Below are positions 18,134-27,229 of a DNA stretch of 64,000 nucleotides, piece after piece; within the stretch, counting starts at the first letter, position 1, and the number at the start of each line of letters is the position of its first letter. This stretch comes from an uncultured Fusicatenibacter sp. (GTDB lineage: Bacteria; Bacillota; Clostridia; Lachnospirales; Lachnospiraceae): the NCBI GenBank assembly GCA_902493585.1, contig CABUPZ010000006.1, forward strand, positions 1 to 64,000, in the 5' to 3' direction. The translations under genes and the position numbers were made by a program. The notes under the pieces are model-generated. The model searched no databases and was not told where the DNA came from. It saw only the letters and a program-made list of their open reading frames with translations.

Positions 18134-21100
18134 TTATTTTCCCAGTACCTCCTTGCGTTTCATTCTATATAAGATAAGGGATGCAGCCATCATAAAGGCT
18201 GTGCCGCTTATCAGATACCAGAAGATTCCGGATCCGCCGGCGGATGGAAGATCGTAAAGGACTTCATTCTCAAACTTAAACTGATAAGTTGTTCCTTCCA
18301 TCTCTGAAGCCACCGGACTATCACCTGCTTTAATGGATTTCAATCCATTCTCAGATAAAACAACTGTCCATTCTGCTTCACTTAACATATAACCAGCCGG
18401 TGCCTTTGTCTCTTTAAATGTGTATGTTCCTGGATTGAAATCAGTTACCGGAGTTCCTGTTCTATCCTCTGCTTCATACCAGTCAATCACACCATCCTTA
18501 TCGGTTTTTCCATAATAAGTTTTTCCCTCTGATGCAAGTGTAAACTCAGCACCGCCAAGTAACGTCGTATGGTTTGAAGCACTGACCTTTACAATTCTCC
18601 AATCAGTCATTACCTGTTCATTTGTAAAGACAGCCTCGCCATAAATTCCCTCAGCATATGTCTTTTTTGCTATTACATCTTCATTATCGCTGTTATTGCC
18701 CAACGTAAATGTAATTTCATTATTCTGCTTACTCATGTAGCAGTTCGTACTCTGCGAGGACTCCAACGACTTAATTGTATAACCTGCAGCCGGCGTTTCA
18801 GTAATTGTCCATGTACCACGCGGAAGATCTGACAAAGCTGCCTGCTCATACGGTGACAGAGTTCCTTCTGTCTGTCCTACATCAATTGTTATGCTGACAT
18901 TCTTCGTTATATTTCCAGACGAAACAGTAAATGTAAATGTCTGAGCCTCTGAAGATGCCTCATCCAACTTCTTCACGATATTGATGGTGCCGGCTATCAC
19001 ATTTAATACATAAGTCCCTGTTGCAGTTCTTACTTGGCTTTGCTCTCCATATACATTCGGTTGTGAAGCATCATATACATAGCCATCTGAAGACCGGTCT
19101 GTTTTCGGTGTATATGTAACAGTTAATGTATATGACTCTTTATCATCTCCAACAGCATTTGATGCAAAATTTTCATTATAGTCTGTTCCTTGTGGCTTCA
19201 TAGTTGCCGTTTTTGTAAGGCTATATGTGAATGTACCAACAACATCATTGGTATTTTCAAAGGAATAGTCTTTGCTGAATGTTCCATTATTCAATAGTGT
19301 CAGAATATCACCACCGGTCAGGCGACAATCTTCCTGGATCTCAAATGTTGCCTCTTCTCCCTTCGAAACATCACTCTCTACTTTTTCAGCAAGTACCTGT
19401 TTAATCTTGGCTACATTTTCTGCTACATTGACAGAATCGCCAAGAAATATGGTTTCTTCTACACTTGGAACCTGAAGTTCTAATGATTTGACATTAACTG
19501 CAGGCTGCGGGAATGGAACGGTTGTTCCATTTCCAGATACACCGGATTCTGATCCATTGGTTGGAATCACATTTCCTCCCATAAACTCATCTTTTGCTTT
19601 GATAATAAATGAAACCGTCCAACCATTGCTTCCTTCCATTGCATATGGAAGTGTTACATCACTCCATGTAATGATTCCGTTCGAATACGTACCTGTTGTT
19701 TCTCCTACAAGTTCAAATCTTGGATCAATGACATCGGTAATAGTTACATTGTCTACCGGCAACCCACTTACAATTGTAGTAAACATATTACTGAACAAGC
19801 CTTCCAGATCACTTGCGTTATCTGTATTGTAATAATATGGTTCGCCATTTTTATCTGTAGAAGCTATCCCTGCAAGCTTTTCCGATGCAAGTGGCGAGCC
19901 TTCTTTATCAGCCCCAATATCAACATAACCAATACCTACACCAAGGGGCATAAGTGTTGCGCCACTGTTCCTAATCTCTTCAGCCGCTGACTCAATATCG
20001 TTCCAACAGTCATCAATATTCTCTTGTTTACCATTATCATTCTTCCAGTTTGGCGCCCCGTCTGTCAGAAGAATAACATACTTTTCATTTGCAGAAGTGT
20101 TATCATCTAACATTTTCTTTGCTTCAGTCAATGCCTTGTATTGATTCGTTCCTGAGGCTGTCAAATCATACATATTACTGAGTCTGCTGTTCAATATGTT
20201 ATAATTGTTTGAAAGTGCAGCTAATTCAATTTTTCCATCTCCACCATTCACATTCTCTGCAAATGTAATCAATCCAACTCTGTTTTCGTCAGAAAGTTTA
20301 TACAGATTATCGACAAAACTGCTTGCCGCTTCCTGCAGATAATCTAATCGTGTTTTAGTTCCTACTTGTTGATAAAAATCATATTTATCTCTTGTATTTA
20401 AAATATCTGAAGTGCTTTTTATCTCGGTTTTATTATTTTTATTTGAAGAATCCGCATACCACCAGTTTCCATCTGAATAAGTAATTTGATAAACTGTAGC
20501 AGCACTTGTTGGACGAATGTAATAATAAGTCTCATTTTCATTTAAATCTCTGACCCGTCCATCCGAAGCAACTTTTTTCAAATCTGCCGGGAATTCCATG
20601 GATTTCGATGTATCAAATGCCAATACTACATCCACCGGCTCTCCCTGTTTAATAATAGAATTCAGCACTGACTTTGCAGACAGGGTAATCTGATAAGTTC
20701 TTTCATCGTAATCAACTACTTCTACTTTTTTATCCACTTCTATTGAAGTACTGAATGTCTGATTGACAATCTGATAATCTCCGTTATCGGTCTTTAATGC
20801 CCCATCCCCTTCAATCTTGTAGGTTGCAGAGGTTGCTCCCTCCTCCGCTGTCACTGTAATTGTCCAAGGACCGCTACTGATATAACCATCCGGCGTATCT
20901 GTTTCCTTCATGTAATAGGTACCTGCTTTTAATCCGGAAAATTCTATTTTCCCGTCTGCTCCAGATACAGCAGTATCAATAACATTTCGATATTCACTAT
21001 CACTATAAAGTGTAAATTCTACATCAGGAAGAGCAGTTTCGTTCTCATCCGTTTTGGTAAATTCTACATCTGCTCTTGGAGTAGTTGTGATAACCGGTTC

Positions 21101-23386
21101 GGAAGCTTCCACATTCGGCATTACGAATTCCATCTCACAGTTAGACCCAAATCCACCTCTTTCCATCAACAGCACTGTAATTGTATGAGTTTCTTCCAGA
21201 TAAGATTCTCCGCCTTCCTTTACCTCATTTCTAGTAACATCACCATTAGTCTTAGCTTCTATAATATCCCAAAGATCAACCGTATTCGGATATGCTGTTA
21301 ACCACTGACTATAGTTTTTACCTACGTCATTTTCTGGATATCCGGAATGAAGGCCACCCATATCAAGAATTAATTCCCCATCCAAAAATACCCAAAGATC
21401 ATCATCCCCATTAAAGGAATACTTTAGATCACCGACATAATCACCGATTTTGAATGTGAAATCATACCGCATTGCAAAATACCAGTTGTGCCACCCGCCG
21501 TCATCACTTCCGCCATATTTCGTTCCATCGGTCACATCCATCGGCCAGAAATTTGTTCCGGCTGTTGCCACAGTCATTCCATCTTTAGTCTGTGCAGCTG
21601 TCAGTTTATAGTAATTTCCGCTTCTATCAAATGCCAACTGGTAATCTTCATCATATATGGTTTTTCCATCAACATCGCTTGAAGTAAAATATCCAGGTTC
21701 GTCCGGATTAAATACTACATTTTCATATTTTTCACCTGTTAATCCACGGATAATACCTTGTTTTATCGGCTGACTCTCTGAATCATTCCAGTTGATGTTA
21801 TAGGAACCACTTGTCTGCCCCCATACAGTTTTTCCCGGAACATAATACGAATACCGCAGACCCGTCTCGTTACTCTGCCCCATCATAATGCGATTCGAGT
21901 CATCGGAACCTGCCGGATAATTACTGTCTTCATTAATACCATTAGTTGTTACATTTTCTGTATAAGAGTATTTTCCATCACCAAGGTAAGTGCATGTTTT
22001 CCAATTATATATAAATTCGATACCTATCTTAAAAGAATACTCTTTATCTCCTCGACCGCTCCGCCTCTCAAATAAACAGTTATTATAATAATAACCTGTA
22101 TAAGTTTTTGAACCCGCCCTTATGCTTATATATTCATTGGTTTTAAAATTTTTTTCTACCGGCTTTGTTTCTGTACCTGATATTTCATAATCAAAGAACG
22201 TAGTTCCGTTTGTATATGTACCCTTCGTTTCTGTATAATAACACCGGATAGTCACATCACTTGAAACAATATTATCTCCATCTTTTAATTCAGCTCCATC
22301 CGTCCAGTTACCATATTGATTATTACGATATACCACCCGATCAAGGGAATAATTTTCATCCTCTTTCGTAAATTCTGTAATCTTTCCATCTAAATACCCA
22401 GCAGCAACCTGATAGCTTGAAGTCCTGTATAACTGAGTTTTCTCATTTCCTTTTTCCAGATAATGTTCAATTGTTACATTGATATTTTCATCGCCATTAT
22501 TTACAATGACATAAGTTGAAAAATGTGTTGTCTGGAATTCCGCATCAGCTTCTGTCTCAGTTGTCGCTTCCATGTTCGTGGCAGCCGAATTATCATCTTC
22601 CACATGATAAACAGAAATTCCTGTTTCCGCATCGTATCCGGTATTTTCAAACTTCACTGTAACGGTTCCGTTTGGCTGAATCTCCACACCGTTATGGTAA
22701 AATTTAATATCAAATGCCATCATATCCTGAATGGTTGTTTTATTCTCAATAATATCATCCGCAATGGCATCTTCTATTTCCTGAAGTTCTGTCTCAGACT
22801 CAATCTTTGTAACGGAAAGTTCAGCATCTGCAGGTAATACATCTGCATTTTCCTCTGTCACAATTACTTTTACTTCATCTATCGTTTTTTCAAATGTCAT
22901 AATTTCATCTGCAAGAATTGCTGTATCAACCGGTTCTTCGGTCGGAACCGGTGTTGCTTCCGGTGTTATCTCCGGTGCTTCCGTCACTTCCGGTGCCTGT
23001 GTCGGCTCTGCGGTTACTGCCGGCGTCTCGGTCGGAGCCGGTGTTGCTTCCGGTGTTGTCTCCGGCGCTGCAGTCACTTCCGGCGCCTGTGTCGGTTCCA
23101 CTGTTGTCTGCGGTGCTTCCGTCGGCGCTGCGGTCACTTCAGGAACCTGCGTGGGTTCCGGTGTCGCTTCCGGAGTTGCCTCTGGCGTTGTCTCAGACAG
23201 AACCGCAGGCGTATCCTGCACGGCAGCTTCCGTCTGTGCCTCCTGTACATTCTGCAGATCGCCTTCCGGCGCAACGGCTGCCGGCTCTTCCGTTCCTGAC
23301 GACGCAAAAATAAAACTGCTGTTGCTCAGCGCAATCACCATGCAAAGCACAACTGCCAGCATTCTTTTCTTCCAATTACTTTTCAT
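18134..23386 (-). CDS. giant pilus tip adhesin (fibro-slime, vWA, SpaA, LPSAG)
   Basis: Surface adhesin of 1750 residues, likely the pilus tip. In order: signal peptide (about 1-30); low-complexity linker rich in TPEATPEPT and PEVTAAPTE units (about 50-160); an N-terminal beta region; a fibro-slime/PA14-like domain (about 560-730, with FNGDDDLWVFLDGELILDMG); a SpaA domain (about 790-870, YYMKETDTPDGY); a von Willebrand A domain (about 910-1180) with the MIDAS sequence DTSKS; pilin-type domains; a last SpaA domain (YTFKETKAPAGYML); and the sorting signal LPSAG, helix and basic tail. ATG 23386 follows AAGGAGG; an in-frame ATG 21 bases earlier lacks one. It overlaps the preceding small gene by 11 bases. 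Confidence 0.9.
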   Translation of the reverse strand: MKSNWKKRMLAVVLCMVIALSNSSFIFASSGTEEPAAVAPEGDLQNVQEAQTEAAVQDTPAVLSETTPEATPEATPEPTQVPEVTAAPTEAPQTTVEPTQAPEVTAAPETTPEATPAPTETPAVTAEPTQAPEVTEAPEITPEATPVPTEEPVDTAILADEIMTFEKTIDEVKVIVTEENADVLPADAELSVTKIESETELQEIEDAIADDIIENKTTIQDMMAFDIKFYHNGVEIQPNGTVTVKFENTGYDAETGISVYHVEDDNSAATNMEATTETEADAEFQTTHFSTYVIVNNGDENINVTIEHYLEKGNEKTQLYRTSSYQVAAGYLDGKITEFTKEDENYSLDRVVYRNNQYGNWTDGAELKDGDNIVSSDVTIRCYYTETKGTYTNGTTFFDYEISGTETKPVEKNFKTNEYISIRAGSKTYTGYYYNNCLFERRSGRGDKEYSFKIGIEFIYNWKTCTYLGDGKYSYTENVTTNGINEDSNYPAGSDDSNRIMMGQSNETGLRYSYYVPGKTVWGQTSGSYNINWNDSESQPIKQGIIRGLTGEKYENVVFNPDEPGYFTSSDVDGKTIYDEDYQLAFDRSGNYYKLTAAQTKDGMTVATAGTNFWPMDVTDGTKYGGSDDGGWHNWYFAMRYDFTFKIGDYVGDLKYSFNGDDDLWVFLDGELILDMGGLHSGYPENDVGKNYSQWLTAYPNTVDLWDIIEAKTNGDVTRNEVKEGGESYLEETHTITVLLMERGGFGSNCEMEFVMPNVEASEPVITTTPRADVEFTKTDENETALPDVEFTLYSDSEYRNVIDTAVSGADGKIEFSGLKAGTYYMKETDTPDGYISSGPWTITVTAEEGATSATYKIEGDGALKTDNGDYQIVNQTFSTSIEVDKKVEVVDYDERTYQITLSAKSVLNSIIKQGEPVDVVLAFDTSKSMEFPADLKKVASDGRVRDLNENETYYYIRPTSAATVYQITYSDGNWWYADSSNKNNKTEIKSTSDILNTRDKYDFYQQVGTKTRLDYLQEAASSFVDNLYKLSDENRVGLITFAENVNGGDGKIELAALSNNYNILNSRLSNMYDLTASGTNQYKALTEAKKMLDDNTSANEKYVILLTDGAPNWKNDNGKQENIDDCWNDIESAAEEIRNSGATLMPLGVGIGYVDIGADKEGSPLASEKLAGIASTDKNGEPYYYNTDNASDLEGLFSNMFTTIVSGLPVDNVTITDVIDPRFELVGETTGTYSNGIITWSDVTLPYAMEGSNGWTVSFIIKAKDEFMGGNVIPTNGSESGVSGNGTTVPFPQPAVNVKSLELQVPSVEETIFLGDSVNVAENVAKIKQVLAEKVESDVSKGEEATFEIQEDCRLTGGDILTLLNNGTFSKDYSFENTNDVVGTFTYSLTKTATMKPQGTDYNENFASNAVGDDKESYTLTVTYTPKTDRSSDGYVYDASQPNVYGEQSQVRTATGTYVLNVIAGTINIVKKLDEASSEAQTFTFTVSSGNITKNVSITIDVGQTEGTLSPYEQAALSDLPRGTWTITETPAAGYTIKSLESSQSTNCYMSKQNNEITFTLGNNSDNEDVIAKKTYAEGIYGEAVFTNEQVMTDWRIVKVSASNHTTLLGGAEFTLASEGKTYYGKTDKDGVIDWYEAEDRTGTPVTDFNPGTYTFKETKAPAGYMLSEAEWTVVLSENGLKSIKAGDSPVASEMEGTTYQFKFENEVLYDLPSAGGSGIFWYLISGTAFMMAASLILYRMKRKEVLGK

Positions 23387-23588
23387 GGCTTCCTCCTTCC
23401 GCTTCATCCAAAGCGCTTTCTATCAGTTTAATCAATTCCAGAGCACTCCGGAACTGCTGCTTTTCGTTCTTGTCTACCCATGTGACCGTTCCCTGCCAGG
23501 TGGCATTCTGCCGATTGTAAATGTTCAGCAGGAACGTTCCGCGTTTTGCTGTCGTGGAATTCTTCACAATGATCCGAGCCTCCTTCAT
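23376..23588 (-). CDS. small protein with NATWQG domain
   Basis: A 70-residue protein of no family I recognise. It shares the core RQNATWQGTVTW, then FRSALELIKLIESAL, with the 148-residue protein encoded about 280 bases upstream. The predicted pattern is beta strands followed by one helix. It has no signal peptide or helix for membrane insertion, so it is likely cytoplasmic. It is the first gene after a terminator and overlaps the tip adhesin start by 11 bases, so it leads the pilus operon. The start is ATG 23588; a GTG further in, after AAGGAGG, is possible. A regulatory or secretion-coupling role is only a guess. Confidence 0.65.
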   Translation of the reverse strand: MKEARIIVKNSTTAKRGTFLLNIYNRQNATWQGTVTWVDKNEKQQFRSALELIKLIESALDEAEGGSHEK

Positions 23589-23761
23589 TTATTTTCCTAT
23601 GATAGTAGTATTGTACAAAAGCAGGCGTTACAAAAAGCATTACACTCATTAACATTTTTTGATTTCTTTTATTTTTTTCATTTTTCTGTAATGATTCTGC
23701 GCTGCCAGAACCATCTGCCTTACATTTTTGTCTCACAGGAAATGCAGTCCCCCTGCAAAAC

Positions 23762-23796
23762 GAAAAAAAGAGCATTCCCAAAAGGAACACTCTTTC
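23762..23796 (-). terminator. terminator separating regulator genes from pilus operon
   Basis: AAAGAG..TTCC (from 23767) pairs with GGAA..CTCTTT (to 23795) with a CA/CA internal loop. On the minus strand it is followed by seven Ts. The pilus operon must therefore have its own promoter in 23589-23760; TTGTAA with TACTAC/TACTAT 17 bases downstream is a candidate. Confidence 0.75.
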
Positions 23797-23864
23797 CGTT
23801 ACAAACCTGTAATTCTGTTTCTTCTATAAATATAATAAGAAATCTTTCGTACCGCCTTCTTCCC

Positions 23865-24311
23865 TCACACGTTGGCCAGTGCATTGTCCAGCAGGATAAT
23901 CAGTTCCAGCGCACTCCGGAATTCTTCCTCCTGTTCCTGCTCCTTCCAGACCACCGTGCCCTGCCAGGTCGCGTTCTGCCGGTACTGAACATAGACATAA
24001 AACGTCGCGCACTCTCCGCGCTCTGCCATGACCGCCTCCCGGTCCAGCACTTGTTTCTGCTCCCGCTCTGGCGTCTTCCGCTTTTTCTCTTCCGAAAAGT
24101 TTCTCAGCATGACGGAAGCTTCCGGAAAATGAAGGCTGTTATACAGAGATTCCATCTGCCGCAGAAGCTGTACCACGTTGTCAAACCGCTGCGGCGTTTC
24201 TTCATAATAATGGTAGATTCTCCCTCCGATCTCCCCCTGAACACTCCGGTCCACGCAGATATTGATCAGATTCGGAATCGATGCCCCGGTCTGTATCCGG
24301 ATTCCGCTCAT
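23865..24311 (-). CDS. NATWQG-domain protein, two-domain form
   Basis: A 148-residue protein whose C-terminal half (about 95-148) repeats the small neighbour: RQNATWQGTVVW and FRSALELIILLDNAL. The N-terminal half (about 15-70) has a parallel pattern, GEIGGRIYHYY followed by FDNVVQLLRQMESLY, suggesting an old tandem duplication of one strand-plus-helix fold. The halves are joined by a charged linker (EEKKRKTPEREQKQ). No signal peptide or membrane helix. It lies about 25 bases after the BTAD regulator gene and before a terminator, so it is probably co-transcribed with that regulator. Function unknown. Confidence 0.65.
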   Translation of the reverse strand: MSGIRIQTGASIPNLINICVDRSVQGEIGGRIYHYYEETPQRFDNVVQLLRQMESLYNSLHFPEASVMLRNFSEEKKRKTPEREQKQVLDREAVMAERGECATFYVYVQYRQNATWQGTVVWKEQEQEEEFRSALELIILLDNALANV

Positions 24312-24335
24312 ACTCTCACACTCCTGCCCTGTCTC

Positions 24336-25549
24336 TTAATTCCAGTGAAACTCATTTCTTCGGAAATGCAGCCGTGAATTTTCGTTCTCCACGTCTGCGA
24401 CCGATGAGGCGTAATATTCCAGATTCTGCTTCCATGACCGGTGACGAGCGGAAAAATTATCCAGAATTCTCCGGAAGATGGCTTCACAGTTTTCCTGGTT
24501 GGTTCCCACCAGAAGGATCAGAAACTGTGACGGACTGTATTTGGTAAAGGAATCTCCTCTGCGGAGACTGCGTTTGATCGCCAGATGCAGATCTGAAGCC
24601 ATAACCTCCAGTTTTTCCCGGCTTTCCAGCGGATTTCCCTTGCCGTCGGTCAGCGAGCAGATCATCAGAAAGACGGACTGGCCGTTCCGCTCGATAATCC
24701 GGCGGATCAGACGGTAGCCGTCCCGGAAACTCGGAAGAGAACAGTAAAACGCCCCGTTCTCATACTCCGCTTCCTTCAGGCCTTCCTTGATCTCTCCCAC
24801 CGCCTGATATTTTCTGCTCATCTTGGCACTCATCTCTTTGAACTGATCCATCATTTTTTCGGAAGGGATGATCCCCAGTTCCTCAAAAAACATCCTGGAA
24901 GTTTCCTCATAGAATTGGTACGCCTCTTTATAATGATTCATGCACATCAGCGCATCAATCTTCAGCGACTGCCATTCATCAAACGGGTAAATCTCCGACG
25001 CTGCCGTGGTCAGTTCGACGATCTGCTCATACTCCCTCTGCCGCTTCAGATATTCGCATACCTTGACCAGCGCCTCCCCGTACATTTCTTTATACCGTAC
25101 ACTGTTGACGATGACCCAGTCTTCCCCGGACAATGCCGGAAGAAATTCCCCACGGTAAAGACGGCAGGCTCGGTAAAGGAGGTCCATCTTCTGCCGCTCC
25201 TCCGTTTCCTGCTCCGCCTTCTGCAGCAAGTCTAAAAAGTCCGCCACGTCCACATAGACTTTCATCGGACTGTCCCAACGATAAATTCCATTTTCAATCT
25301 ATGTACAGTAACCCGAAGATTATTGGCGACATTCGAAAGTTCCTCTCTGCCAAACAGATCCTCCAGCAGCTCGGTGCGGGGGATCCCCACCCGATCTCCA
25401 CGCCTGCAGAAGCTTTCGTGCAGCAGGATCTGCAGCAGCTTTACAGCCTTGGTAGCCGTATTGCGCTTAAAAGAAACGCTCTGTTCTCCATATGTCATGG
25501 AAAACCGTCCCAACATAGATACCTTTAATTCAGGCAACTCCTTTTCCAT
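24336..25549 (-). pseudogene. OmpR/BTAD-type (SARP-like) regulator, broken
   Basis: Two adjoining frames together encode one regulator. The upstream part (25549-25262) is a winged-helix DNA-binding domain, ELPELKVSMLGRFSMTYGEQ to NNLRVTVHRLK, then seven off-frame-like residues and a stop. The downstream part (25265-24336, 309 residues) is a bacterial transcriptional activation domain with TPR-like helices (GEDWVIVNSVRYKEM) plus a C-terminal extension. Just before its ATG the second frame reads IENGIYRWDSP, the tail of the winged helix, so about 15-20 residues are missing and the frame is shifted. The frames overlap by four bases (ATGA), so a split two-protein form translated by coupling cannot be excluded. 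It lies at the head of the pilus locus and is the obvious candidate regulator. Confidence 0.75.
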
Positions 25550-25711
25550 ATCTTTCTCTCCCTGTTTACACCAAAAAGAACCTGACATCCCCTCGGTTCT
25601 GCGTTCTTTGCTATGTCTTTCCCTTTGCTGCCTTCAGGTCTTTTCAGGTAATTGAAAAACATCATATTGATTTTATTTTAGACATTAAGAAAATATTTGT
25701 CAATAACATCT

Positions 25712-25861
25712 GTTCTTGTTTTTCCGCACAAGAAAGAATCCTGCTTTGCAGGATTCTCCGCCTGCGGCGGGTCGCACAAGCGACATCTTCCACTCCGCCG
25801 CAGTGCGATCCTCGCGGAGCGTTTTTATTTCATAGGAAAGCAATTTCCTATGAAATAAAAA
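25712..25861. repeat. compound hairpin element (five nested or serial stems)
   Basis: This gene-free stretch is almost entirely self-complementary. TTCTTG/CAAGAA; AGAATCCTGC (25735-25744) with GCAGGATTCT (25748-25757); an outer CTCCGC/GCGGAG (25756-25819) enclosing CTGCGGCGG (25763-25771) with CCGCCGCAG (25795-25803), itself enclosing GTCGC-acaa-GCGAC; then an 18-base perfect stem with arms at 25822-25839 and 25844-25861. It lies between a terminator and the BTAD regulator. It may be a REP/MITE-like repeat or a structured RNA; other copies cannot be checked here. Confidence 0.6.
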
Positions 25862-25899
25862 ATACCGGCAACGCAGATCACTTTCTCCATTGCCGGTAT
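25862..25899 (-). terminator. terminator of the sugar isomerase gene
   Basis: ATACCGGCA (25862-25870) pairs with TGCCGGTAT (25891-25899), followed on the minus strand by six Ts, 20 bases after the isomerase stop. Confidence 0.88.
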
Positions 25900-25919
25900 C
25901 TCTATTTGATTTTTACCGA

Positions 25920-26882
25920 TTATTCAGCTTTTTCTTTGGCTTCCTCTGCTTCTTTCTTCACAGCCTCTGCCATACCTTTCATGTAAGCCAGGTTATTCTC
26001 CAGTTTCACTTTCGTCTCTTCCTCATTGGAGAAGTCCTCGATGGAAACCGTTCCGTCATATCCGAATTTGTTCATCACGGAAAACAGACGTTTCAGATCC
26101 GCCATACCTTTTTTCAGCGGACACCACTGACGTTTCCATTTTGCCGCGCCCAGCTCATCCTCTCCGTCCGGAACGAGCACCCCGTTTTTAATATGGATAT
26201 GCGCAATATAATCGCCCAGCAGTTCGAAACTCTTCTGGTATTCCTCAAATCCTTCGTTTACCATATTGCCCGGATCGAAGATCAGTCCGAAATATTCCGG
26301 ATCAAATCCTTCCAGCGCGCGGTATGCTGCGCTCGGGCTTGCGATCATGGTATCCATATGGATTTCAAGAACGACTTTTACATTGTATTTGCGTGCATAC
26401 GGATCCAGTTTTTTCAGATCCTCGCGCATACGGTCGAACAGTACCGGATACGGCGCCTCTGCCTTTGCCGGATCATACGGAACCAGGCCTGCACGGACCT
26501 GTCTGCATCCGATGGCGTTCGCTGCTTCCATCACGCTGACCAGCTTCTCGGTATCACCCACTGCCAGATAGGTAGTAAGTCCAAAGATCTCAATGCCTGC
26601 GGCATCACACAGTTCTTTGGCTTTCAACGCCTCCTCTTTGATGTTTTCCAGAGACAGGGTACTTCTGTTATTCCCCCAGTATCTTTGCTCATACGGAATC
26701 TTCGGATCGTCCTCTGACGGAGCCGAGATTTCCTCCTGGAAGCAGGTATCCCAACGCTCATACGGTTTCTTGATCTCCGCTACACGCCATTCAATTCCCG
26801 TATAGCCCAGTTCTTTCAAAAGTTCTACCGATTTCTCCGGGCTGTATTCCGGCATACTTACTGAAAATACTCCAAACTTCAA
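25920..26882 (-). CDS. sugar phosphate isomerase/epimerase (TIM barrel)
   Basis: Member of the AP-endonuclease-2/xylose-isomerase-like TIM-barrel family, which includes hydroxypyruvate, inosose and hexulose-phosphate isomerases. About 320 residues. Metal-ligand regions typical of the family are visible: KVVLEIHMDTM (Glu and His), GLIFDPGNMVNEG (Asp), YIAHIHIKNG (His) and TVSIEDF (Glu). The family-style N-terminus MKFGVFSVSMPEY points to TTG 26882 as the start, ten bases after AAGGAG; the in-frame GTG at 26891 lies too close to that site. It is a single-gene unit with its own terminator. Substrate unknown. Confidence 0.85.
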   Translation of the reverse strand: MKFGVFSVSMPEYSPEKSVELLKELGYTGIEWRVAEIKKPYERWDTCFQEEISAPSEDDPKIPYEQRYWGNNRSTLSLENIKEEALKAKELCDAAGIEIFGLTTYLAVGDTEKLVSVMEAANAIGCRQVRAGLVPYDPAKAEAPYPVLFDRMREDLKKLDPYARKYNVKVVLEIHMDTMIASPSAAYRALEGFDPEYFGLIFDPGNMVNEGFEEYQKSFELLGDYIAHIHIKNGVLVPDGEDELGAAKWKRQWCPLKKGMADLKRLFSVMNKFGYDGTVSIEDFSNEEETKVKLENNLAYMKGMAEAVKKEAEEAKEKAE

Positions 26883-26985
26883 AACATCCACACTCCTTTT
26901 GTTTAATTTGCTGAAACTTATAACTCTATTCTACTCTATTTGTACAAAAAAGACAAGCCAAAAGAGAATTGTTTTGAATTTAATG

Positions 26986-27013
26986 GTAACCGTTCAGCTG
27001 GCTGAACGGTTAC
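26986..27013. repeat. perfect GTAACCGTTCAGC palindrome
   Basis: GTAACCGTTCAGC and GCTGAACGGTTAC flank a two-base TG centre, a 13-base perfect arm pair. It lies about 100 bases upstream of the isomerase start. The copy at 32365 is nearly identical with the centre reversed. Confidence 0.75.
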
Positions 27014-27229
27014 ATTTAATGGGAACTGTTTTCGGCCGTTCTTCTATATTTAGATTCAATCTTTCTATATCTTGTGGTGCCAAATTGTTTGTAATTTTCT
27101 GACTTTTATGATCAACTTTTGTCGCTTATTGACTATAAAAATGTCAATAGTTTTCCCCATTTATTTTTCCAAAATCTTCATTTCTCCATTGTGAACAAAA
27201 CGCGTGTTCTGATTTTTCTTATGTAAATC

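Noticed and set aside
22920..23210. Regular direct repeats that could be taken for a CRISPR or VNTR array
   Set aside because: They encode the Pro/Thr-rich linker of the tip adhesin; units are imperfect, in frame and have no spacers. Length variation between strains is possible.
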